Under the pieces are notes generated by a model that did no database searches, was not told the DNA's origin, and was given only the letters and a program-made list of their open reading frames with translations. Positions 31,431 to 39,349 of a DNA stretch of 64,000 nt are shown here, one piece after another. This DNA is from Obelidium mucronatum (taxonomy: Eukaryota; Chytridiomycota; Chytridiomycetes; Chytridiales; Chytriomycetaceae): the NCBI GenBank assembly GCA_025765595.1, contig JAIVFH010000019.1:338533-402532 (forward strand), read 5' to 3'. The position numbers and the translations under genes were made by a program. How positions within the stretch are numbered: the stretch's first letter is position 1; every line of letters starts with the position of its first letter.

Positions 31431-31781
31431 TTCGTTTTTTGTTCTCTTTTTTATTTTAATCCCACTATCTTTTGTTCTTTGTCTTGTTTCATTCTTTATT
31501 TTACATGTACTTTTACAGGTTACAGGTCCGGTTAAAGGTCCTTTTCTGTTGGTTATAGCTGGCAGTTGCGCAATAGTCGCTGGCGTTGCCAGTTTTCGCC
31601 GCTTGTTGTTGCGGTTCACCCTGCTGCCAGTCCGGTTCCCCAACCGCGGTGACCGATTTGACAGTTGCGCACATGCGCTAGGGTGTTGGTGGGGGCGCTG
31701 CAAACTCGTGCATGCCCGGGGTCGCCAATACGGCCTACCCTTCTCCACCGTGTCCCCCTTATTCGACCGGGGGGACGTCGG

Positions 31782-31801
31782 TGATAGCAAATAAAATGAC
31801 A
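31782..31801. other. LINE target-site duplication, right copy
   Basis: Identical 20 bp to 23152-23171. Confidence 0.93.
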
Positions 31802-33220
31802 GTATGTCACTGTCGTTACTTTTTGTTGGAGATCTTGCAGATAGATTTGATATGGCAGAGTCAAGCCCACGTTTACGTCTGCCACTCTCAGAAATTGGTA
31901 GAGTTTGGCCTGGATTCCCAGCCTTCAGGGCCGCAAGCTCATTTACAGTAAGACCACTACGTTGAGTTGCTGCTGTTTCGGAACTGATAATGGGAAGGGC
32001 AATCTTTGACTTTGGCTTAGAGCTTGAGTTGGCCTTTGCTTTCTTCAAAAGCTGAGGATGTTCTTTGTCCACATGTTCAAGTTGTCTCTTGAGCAAATCA
32101 GATAGTTGAACTTTTTCAGCAGCAAGCGTTTGGCGAAGCAAATCAATTGAAGTTGATTGGGGACAGGGTTCAATTGGCTCATTCATGGTAGAATCTTCAG
32201 AATATTCCAGTTGAAGCGTCGTATTTTGTGCAGTGGGCGAACTACTGTCATCTTGATCATCCTGTATGCGATCTGTTAAACTCACAGTGGTCCCAACACT
32301 AACTCCCACCTCGTCATAATCCCTTGGGATGCCTTCGTCATCATCATTCCCCCCGCTCTCACCCTTGTTGCTATTTTCGTCTTCTGCAGTATTGACACTC
32401 CCGCATTCTGTGACAGAATCTGATACATCATCGTCTCCCAACACAAATGTGTCTGACTTTGCATCAATCATACAATCCAGTCTTTTAGCATCACAAACAG
32501 GGCTTGGACAATCTGGTTCGCCAGTCCCCTTTGGATGCTTGAGCAAGTTGCGATACATGTCTTTGATTGATTTGGATGTGCGGGACGTCTTGAAACCACC
32601 TTTTTCATGCAGGTGTCGAACCTTTTCCCACTCGTTCTTGCCGCAAGGAACGACAGCTTGCATTGCCTTAATGGCATCTGCATTAACTAACTATCAGTAA
32701 AGATTATGGAAGAGAATAGAGTGTTTACTTACACCGTTTTTCGCCGTCAGTCCAACTCTTTCCTCGGCCTCTTGCAGCAGCATTCTTTTTCGCTTCAGCA
32801 GAAGCCTTGACGCTTCCCTGTGTTTGTGCCATTCTCGTTTGTGATCTGCCGCAAATTGCGTTTGCAACAAAGATTTGCTGAGACGGTTTTTTCGTCTCTG
32901 CAAATTTACAGGTGTCGCAACAGCGTGGCAAATTTGCGAAAACAGTGTGACATATACATTTTAAAATTTGGGTTTGTTCAAGTTTTGGAAGTCTTCCATT
33001 GAATATCGCTATCACACGAAAGCTAAAAAAAACACCAACACTGCATCCGAAACACATCCCAACACACTTTGCAGGTAATTTTACCCCTTAACAATCCTCA
33101 TTATCCTCACCATCATCATCCTCACCTCTGCCTAACCCCTCAGAGTCTTCTTCGTCAGATGCTTCAATTACAACTGGCGCTTTCTTTCCAGAACCCTTTT
33201 GCTTTGATGTAAGTACTTTT

Positions 33221-33822
33221 TCAATCGCCTTTCGACAGTTTCATCAACTCCACCTCTTCAAATGGGATAGCAGCTGCAGATACAGAGGCCACATTTTGGC
33301 GATGGATCTGAGCAGCGTTTTGTTTGACTAAAGACTCTTGAGCGTCAGCGATGCGACTCAAGAACCCGGCAATTTGTTTGGTGTAGCGATTGAGGTGAGT
33401 TCCAGAAGTTGCTGCGTCAGATTCCTGAATATCTGCTAACAAGGCTTCCGTTTCGATTGTAGTTGCTTCTTCGTCTTCATCGCTGTCACCGCATTGTTCA
33501 TCTGCAAGTATGGCAAGTTCAGCGTTTCTGGTCTTGAGCTTCGTAGAATCCACTGACAATGCCAGTTTGGCTTTGATCATAGCCGCCAAGCCAGTGTATT
33601 GGGATCTTGGTTTGGCTCTTGTTTTCTTGTACCTATTTAGAAGTAAGTGGGGTGATTTTCAGTTATGTGTTGTTGACTCAAGTGATTCTAAACATACCAT
33701 TTCCCAAGCAGCAATCTCTTGCGTGGTGACAAAAACAGAGGCACCACGTCATCAAATACGTTTTTTTCAAGAGGCGACACGGCTTTTGGTTTTGGGGACT
33801 TGGTTGGTTTCTTTGCGGACAT
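33221..33822 (-). CDS. Harbinger accessory protein, coiled-coil, unrecognised
   Basis: Two exons, 33698-33822 and 33221-33632, joined across a GT-AG intron (33633-33697), give 178 aa starting MSAKKPTKSPKPKAVSPLEK. The N-terminus is basic, followed by LFLSPRKRLLLGKWYKKTRAK, an acidic patch and a helical region (YTKQIAGFLSRIADAQESLVKQ). A +1 frame change near 33236 would extend it to TAA 33088 with KQKGSGKKAPVV and a highly acidic tail. I do not recognise the family. Its position between the Myb-like gene and transposase 2, inside the TIRs, makes it element cargo. Confidence 0.6.
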
Positions 33823-33953
33823 TTTGACAAGAAGTTAAGGAACTTCAACTTTTATTTGAATTTGAATTGCAAATAAATTTCATAATGACTTTTACCTTAT
33901 CTTATCCCTTTTGTTTGCGCAGTTCTAAGTTGTTTGGAGTTTTTGAAATAAAG

Positions 33954-34925
33954 ATGTCATGGGCTTTTGTAATCAGAGGGCTGAGACCATCCACAGGGCT
34001 TGACGAAGAAACTATGGAGAGAATATTTGTCAAGTACTGCGGTCGTGGCACAGTCATCAAGACGCGGAAATATCTCTTTGACTGTTTCCAGAGCCTCAAG
34101 ACAGACACAACAAAAAGAGCATCTGCAGAGTACAAGTCTCGAAAATCATATGGATCCCTTGCAGCAAAAGTAAAAAAAGGGATTATTTACCTAGGAAGTG
34201 TGATCGATGAACTAGAAGAAGTTTGGGATGATCGCTGGTGTGATGAAAATGACATCACAGATGGGTCATTTGACCTACGCCACCGCCTCAGCCTTGATGC
34301 ATTCCCTGTAAGTTCGTTTTAGTTCTACTTTAAACCACTTTTATTAAGATCACGGAGATAGGTTTACATCCAGCGCCCACCGCACCACCAGCAAAGAAAG
34401 TTTTTTTCTGGAAAGTACAAGCGTCATTGCGTGAAAGTGCAGTGCCTGACAGACAACAGAGGAAACATATGCTGGATGGGTGAGAAGGTATTTAATTGTT
34501 TATTTAGTCACAAAAATTGACATCTTGTTCAGATGTTCAAAGGGTCCGTGCATGACATGACCATGTACGTGCGTGATCACCCCCAATTGGATCCTGGCGA
34601 GCTTGTTCTGGCTGATAAAGGGTATGTGGGCCCCCGTGGACGCGCCTTGAGTCTGATTGTCCCCTTCAAATCATCCCGCAACAACCCACTCACCCCCTTC
34701 AAACTTGCTTACAACCACATGCATGCCATCAAGCGAATTGTGGTTGAGCATTCTTTTGGCTTTGCCAAACACTATACAGCCATCAAGCACACCAGCCGTG
34801 TTCGACAAATCCCACAGTCTTTCAACCCTGGGCAGATGAATAACTCCTACTTATGGAGCATAATCAAGGTTATTATTCACACCACTACAATGTATACCTA
34901 CCAGAATCAGCAGCGGTTTCCTTAG
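33954..34925 (+). CDS. Harbinger transposase 2 (DDE superfamily), intact
   Basis: Three exons, 33954-34307, 34362-34487 and 34533-34925, give 290 aa with no break. The DDE triad is visible: D in HRLSLDAFPVYIQRPP, D in ELVLADKGYVGP, and E in AIKRIVVEHSFGF. SGKYKRHCVKVQ and KGSVHDMTMY between them are typical DDE_Tnp_4/IS5-like motifs. The first D is completed by splicing of intron 34308-34361. It is clearly different in sequence from transposase 1. The N-terminal 115 residues are helical and basic. It could mobilise this element or a relative. Confidence 0.82.
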
Positions 34926-35061
34926 TGTGAGAAGAAATAAACATTTACCCTTTGATTCATGTTTTCTTTGCGTTCTTGTTTCAACTAAATTGTCTGGTCT
35001 TGGATTTTTAGTTTTGCTCTTTGTTATTTCGGGATCTTTCATGGTTAATTATGTACTCCTT

Positions 35062-35115
35062 TAGTGGAGCGGTGACGCGCAGAGCCGGAAATAACGCTCT
35101 GGGTTCAAAACCCAG
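35062..35115 (+). repeat. tRNA-derived (SINE-like) sequence
   Basis: A-box-like TAGTGGAGCGG (35062-35072) and B-box-like GGTTCAAAACC (35102-35112) lie 30 nt apart, with a T-arm CTGGG-TTCAAAA-CCCAG. No full cloverleaf folds. It sits inside the Harbinger element near its right end. Confidence 0.45.
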
Positions 35116-35246
35116 TTCTCTGTTGGATCGGTTCTTTTAAACGATAATGAAGTCACGATACACTACAGCGATAATTTCCAATAAAACACGGTAAATATTA
35201 ATCGTTATTTATCGTTTATTTATCGTCGATCGATGTGCAGTAAAAT

Positions 35247-35259
35247 CCGGCACATGTCT
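35247..35259 (-). repeat. Harbinger right TIR
   Basis: CCGGCACATGTCT, inverted copy of the left TIR, followed by TSD ACT (35260-35262). Confidence 0.88.
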
Positions 35260-37338
35260 ACTATTGTTGTTTCGGCTGGTGGGGTTTTGAGCGCACCGTT
35301 GAGCTTAGAGGTTTCGACGAATGCTTTGGGACGATATAGTCTGATTGTTTTGACCAATTCGGGGTTGATTGGTAAGTACGAGGTGTTCTGGTGTTACAAA
35401 GAGAACCGAAAACCAACCAATTTATTATTTTTCTTTAATAAGGCGGATTTAGCGCGCAACTGTATGAATATCAGCGAAACTATGGTGTTCGCTTGGTTGC
35501 ATTGAACGATGCCCCATCCTACGCTGGCAAAATTTCTGCATTTGGTGGAGCCACTGGATGTCAAACTGGAGCTCTCATCGTGACACCTGCGTCTGCTGTT
35601 TTCACGAACTCAGCGGGACTTAAATCAAATTGGAGTCTTGCTATTGATTCCGCGTATGTTTTTATTTTTTTTTAACATGCAACATCAAAGCCTTCATCAT
35701 TTATTGTCTAATATAGGTCGTGCGCGTTTCCAGGAACCATTACAGACAGTGCAACGACTACTCCCGTGGTAAACTTTGTATCAAATGGTGTCGCAGCGGC
35801 AGTCATTGACTTCGGGCGCAATCAGCAGCAAATGTCATTCTTTCTACCCTGCAAGTCCACATCTTTTGCATGTCTTACCATGGGGCATGTTTGGTTTCAA
35901 TGGGCGACTCGAGGAACTTATACGGGGATACGTAGAATCTACTTTACCCCTCAAATTGATGATGTGTTTTTGGCTACTGCTGGAAACGATGAAAAGGGTA
36001 ATGCTGTTGAGTTTCGAATTAGGCCCAGTGATGTGCAGGGGTTGTTGGATTGGATGCCTGCGGTTAATAAGCGGTTGCCTGTCGGATCGAATTTGACTAT
36101 TGAGATGGCTTTTAACGGTAAGTTCAACAAACTATTTTTTAGAGCTCTCTAAAAACCCAATTAAAATTCTATACAATTATCAAAAAAGGAAACGGAGTTA
36201 TGGAGTACTTGTCCAAGCAAAACCCAAACCCAGGATATTTTGTGAACTTCAATCCAGATCAAACCAATGCCCCACTAGACTGGAAAAAACCGCTTGGAAC
36301 CGGTCAAACAAACTGGAATCTGACAGGAGTGAAGACCAATTGGGTGAAAACTGCTTTACAATTTTTTCTCTGCGTCTGGGAACTTATCGTCTGTCTCCAG
36401 CAAATTCCTTTGGTGCTCCCACACGTTTACACACGAAATCTTGAACAATAATTCATACAGCTATACAAGGAATGAAGTTGCGTTCAATTTCCAATTAGCG
36501 AGCAAGAGCTATTGGGGTCTTGATGGGCAGCCTTTCTGGAGCAACAAGTCTATGGTAACGCCTGGGATCTCTGGAATCTTTAACAGCGACGCGTTGCGAG
36601 CACTCCTTGATTTTGGTATCACTGGCGCCGTGAGTGACTCGTCTCGCCCCAAAACCCAAAACACGGTTCGACCATTCTACTGGCCAATGACTACAACCGT
36701 CGCAAATAATGGATACGCAGGGTTCACGCTGATTCCTCGCCAGTCCCTGAACATTTTCTATAGCACCTCAAACCAAGAGTATAATACTATTCTGTTTAAT
36801 AGTATCTATGGAACGACATACACGTTTGCGGACATCATGGCATTGGAGGTTGATCGCAACATGATCGTGGCAGCCAGCAATGTTCCATCAAGCCAACCTT
36901 AGAAATGCAGATCTTCCTGTTGTCTTGATTGGTGGCACTGTTTCTGGGCGTTATGGGTTGATGCAACAGTGGGTAGAAAATGTGTTTGGCGCATTTGGGA
37001 AGGTATCGAACTGGCCTGTGGTAACCCTGAAGCAGGACTTATTGACGGCAAAGTTTATCAATCGTCAAGTTTACGAGACTGCGGATGTGAATGTGGTGCA
37101 GTTGGTAAATGTTACTGCGTCCGGGGTTGCCATGTCGGGATTCACGATCTCAGCGGCTAAGCGTTGTGTCGCACCTGTGACGCTTCCGCCTTCTGTTTCT
37201 GTGGGTGATATTGTTTCTTTGCCTGCTGGGGCGACCACGGAACAGATTGGGGCTGTTGATTCTGTTACTGTTTGGATTCCTTTGGTTGCTGGCGCTTCTC
37301 CCATCACTGTCAAGTTTTCTAGCCCTAAATTGGTCTGA
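35260..37338 (+). pseudogene. Agd3-like gene, 3' part (last CBM87-like module and deacetylase domain)
   Basis: Exon 7 resumes at 35263 (IVVSAGGVLSAPL), then 35443-35653, 35717-36117 and 36189-37338 across GT-AG introns. The final module reads QLYEYQRNYGVRLVALND. The deacetylase part contains the metal-ligand pair HTFTH near 36420, WGLDGQPFWSNKSMVTPG, DFGITGAVSDSSRP, PFYWPMTT and MFHQANLR. Two +1 shifts are needed: in the T6 run at about 36361-36366 and at an A near 36875. With both discounted the exon length is divisible by three with the incoming phase. C-terminal residues form a beta-rich tail. Confidence 0.82.
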
Positions 37339-37844
37339 AAGTGGATTGGTTTGACTTGTTCTGAGAGACTTCCATTATGAAAAAATAGTTCTTTTGAATA
37401 TAAGGTGAACTTTCGAATGATGGATTTTACGGAACACCATCCATTCAATGAGTTGCTCTTTGACAAATGTTTGAATAGTGTGTTGGAAGACTCGTCACTC
37501 GCGGTAGATAATAGCTAGATAAGTGCGACTGCTCAATGTAGGTCAAGCCTATTCAAGTCAGGTGACATCAAGAAAAAGACAGCGAAACAGACAGCGAAAG
37601 AGTAATGAGCGACGCGCCTTGCTTCCAACTTCACAAGTAAATGATTGAAGGAAGTCACCCTTTGTAAGCGTTCGGCTTTATTCAACCTGGGTAACTTAAA
37701 GGGAGAGTGGCGTTCATTATTATTTAATCAAAGCTTCCAGCCTCACACAGCCACACTCCATAAATTCAAATTGATTTTCATGTTATAGATTTCTTATTAT
37801 ACCTTCAAAGCTTCTGAATTCTTCCTCCCTGACAAAAAGATCTC
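37339..37844. other. Intergenic between the Agd3-like gene and the MHS transporter
   Basis: 506 bp without a convincing open frame or RNA. It must contain the terminator of the former and the promoter of the latter; no clear TATA or other motif was identified. Confidence 0.5.
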
Positions 37845-39275
37845 ATGAATCCCTCTGACGACATCACTCCTGCGGCACTGCGTAAGATCATGCTGGCAGC
37901 ATGCGCCGGAACCTTAATTGAGTGGTACGACTTCATTATCTTTGGTTCTCTCTCGGCCACGACCGCTTCCCAGTTCTACAAGACCGGCACACAATCTGGT
38001 GACCTCATTGCATGGCTAGCTGCATTCGCAATTGGATTTATTGTTCGCCCTCTTGGTTCCATCGTTTTCGGATTTGTTGGCGACAAGTTTGGGCGAAAAT
38101 CCACGTTCACAGTCTCCTTGGTAATGATGGGAGTCGCCACGTTCCTTTGTGGCTGCCTCCCAACATACAATGATGTTGGTGTTACTGCTGGGGTTCTTCT
38201 TATCATTTTGCGAATCCTTCAAGGTCTGGCTGTGGGCGGCGAGTATGGTGGGGCTGTGTCGTATATCGCCGAGCATGTTCCACAAAAGCAACGTGGATTC
38301 TACTTGAGTTTCTTGCAAGCCATGTCGACAAGTGCCATGGTGGTTTCACTTTCTGTTATTCTCATGTTTCGGCTTACTTTGGGAGACGCCGATTGGACGC
38401 GTTTTGGATGGAGATTTCCTTTCCTTATTTCTATCTTTCTGGTGGGAATTTCAATATACATTCGTTACTCTATGCAAGAGTCGCCAATGTATACGAAAGC
38501 TAAAGAAGAAGGAAAGATGGTGAATAATCCATTGGTGGAGTCTATTGGAAGACCTTACAACCTCTACTACGTTCTTGTAGTTCTCTTTGGGTGCGTGATG
38601 GGACAAACTGGAGTTGTATATTGTGCCCAATTTTACACTTTGACGTTTATTCAAGCGACCTTGAAAGTTCCGTTTGTTACTTCCAACACCATCGTCTTGC
38701 TGGCTTGTCTGTTTGCGATTCCAGCGTTCATTATTTTTGGTCACTTCTCTGACAAGATTGGTCGCAAGAAAGTAATGGTTACGGGGATGGTTCTCTCGAC
38801 TGCTCTCTTCTATCCACTATACATGGCACTCTATCAATTCCGCCCCTTTGAAAACAACAAGAATTCCGAGCCGTTCCGCGACCAATATTCGCCCGTTATG
38901 ATTGGATTCTTGGTGTGGATCATGGTTACTCTTTCCATTGTATCTTGCGCACCAACTGGGGCATTTCTTTCAGAATTATTCCCAACTTCCATTCGATACA
39001 CTAGCATTTCGATCCCCTATCACATTGGGGCAGGAGTCTTTGGTGGTTTGACTCCGCTTGTTGCAACTGCTATTGCCACAGCCACTGGAGATCGTTTGAG
39101 TGGATTGTTTTATCCAATTATTCTGGGAGGTGTTTCGTCTTTGATTGCAATTGTATTGCTGCCAGAAACTGTTGGAAGAGATATTCAAGCTTTGGGATTG
39201 AATGGCAAGATTGAGGAGAATGGGTCTACAAACGAGAAAGCGACGAAAAGTGAAAATATCACAACATTGGATTGA
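37845..39275 (+). CDS. MFS transporter, metabolite:H+ symporter (MHS) family
   Basis: 476 aa in one exon. Twelve hydrophobic segments can be counted. The MHS hallmarks are LIEWYDFIIFGSL in helix 1, the loop 2-3 motif GFVGDKFGRKSTF, RILQGLAVGGEYGGA in helix 4 and the second-half repeat GHFSDKIGRKKVM. ELFPTSIRYTSISI and LPETVGRDI near the end are also typical. Members of this family move dicarboxylates, citrate, betaine/proline or shikimate with protons across the plasma membrane; the substrate cannot be assigned. The hydrophilic C-terminus is short. The gene is intronless among intron-bearing neighbours, and the family is best known from bacteria, so horizontal origin is possible. It converges with the Argonaute gene, 74 bp apart. 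Confidence 0.9.
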   Translation: MNPSDDITPAALRKIMLAACAGTLIEWYDFIIFGSLSATTASQFYKTGTQSGDLIAWLAAFAIGFIVRPLGSIVFGFVGDKFGRKSTFTVSLVMMGVATFLCGCLPTYNDVGVTAGVLLIILRILQGLAVGGEYGGAVSYIAEHVPQKQRGFYLSFLQAMSTSAMVVSLSVILMFRLTLGDADWTRFGWRFPFLISIFLVGISIYIRYSMQESPMYTKAKEEGKMVNNPLVESIGRPYNLYYVLVVLFGCVMGQTGVVYCAQFYTLTFIQATLKVPFVTSNTIVLLACLFAIPAFIIFGHFSDKIGRKKVMVTGMVLSTALFYPLYMALYQFRPFENNKNSEPFRDQYSPVMIGFLVWIMVTLSIVSCAPTGAFLSELFPTSIRYTSISIPYHIGAGVFGGLTPLVATAIATATGDRLSGLFYPIILGGVSSLIAIVLLPETVGRDIQALGLNGKIEENGSTNEKATKSENITTLD

Positions 39276-39349
39276 AGATATATTATTGATACTACTACAT
39301 TGAAACATGCTGATACGGATAACGCAATAAATCGAAGCCCCTCCCTTTT

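Larger units (their letters stand above)
23172..31781 (-). mobile_element. Full-length non-LTR retrotransposon (LINE), minus orientation
   Basis: 8.6 kb between 20-bp TSDs, with a 21-nt poly-A tail (T run 23172-23192 on the plus strand) and a 5' end beginning CCGACGTCCCCCC. It encodes ORF1 with a CCHC knuckle, an apurinic-type endonuclease frame, and a long RT/RNase H frame. The combination of APE endonuclease, RNase H and a long cysteine-containing C-terminus suggests an I/Tad-like or related fungal clade; the clade was not resolved. A second, broken copy lies at 58705-61257. Confidence 0.93.
22828..32832 (-). pseudogene. Harbinger Myb/SANT-like protein, split by a LINE
   Basis: Exon 1 is 32733-32832 (MAQTQGSVKASAEAKK, GRGKSWTDGEK). 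After a GT-AG intron (32687-32732), exon 2 runs 32686-31782, is cut by the LINE, and finishes at 23151-22828. Summed coding length is 1329 nt, 442 aa, without a stop. The N-terminal region has Trp-containing SANT-like helices (KSWTDGEKR, CGKNEWEKVRHLHEKG, KSIKDMYRNLLKHPKGTG). The middle is acidic and Ser-rich, and the C-terminus is a long R/E/K-rich coiled coil (EKQRLASDDRRQKEMDRR). PIF/Harbinger elements typically carry such a DNA-binding partner that brings the transposase to the nucleus and to the ends; that role is inferred from the family. Confidence 0.75.
20770..35259. mobile_element. PIF/Harbinger-type DNA transposon, 14.5 kb with nested elements
   Basis: The ends are perfect 13-bp inverted repeats AGACATGTGCCGG (20770-20782) and CCGGCACATGTCT (35247-35259), with weaker similarity inward. 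The 3-bp TSD ACT fits the PIF/Harbinger superfamily. It encodes, left to right, a broken DDE transposase (+), a Myb/SANT-like protein (-), a small acidic-tailed protein (-) and a second intact DDE transposase (+). A LINE (8.6 kb) and a hAT-like MITE (531 bp) are nested inside, so the original element was about 5.3 kb. Precise removal returns the Agd3-like exon 7 to frame (493 nt with phase carry), which is strong support for the boundaries. Confidence 0.88.
5894..37338 (+). pseudogene. Agd3-like multi-module secreted deacetylase gene, split by two large transposons
   Basis: Ten exons can be joined: 5894-5972, 6044-6437, 6517-6523+18759-19041, 19139-19529, 19583-19866, 19928-20316, 20388-20769+35263-35371, 35443-35653, 35717-36117 and 36189-37338. 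Phases agree at every junction once the copia and Harbinger insertions are removed, one TSD copy is kept at each site, and three +1 bases are discounted. The product starts with a signal peptide (MNTTCLLLGSLLIASAYA). It then repeats a two-exon module (GSDTPSA..., FSMIILGSGI..., QLSFFYQIA, ISWVSKG), which fits CBM87-like N-terminal modules of Agd3. It ends with a CE18-like deacetylase domain containing the HTFTH motif near 36420 and GITGAVSDSSRP. Agd3 deacetylates extracellular aminosugar polymer in Aspergillus; secretion and deacetylation here are inference. The gene is inactive as it stands. Confidence 0.8.
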
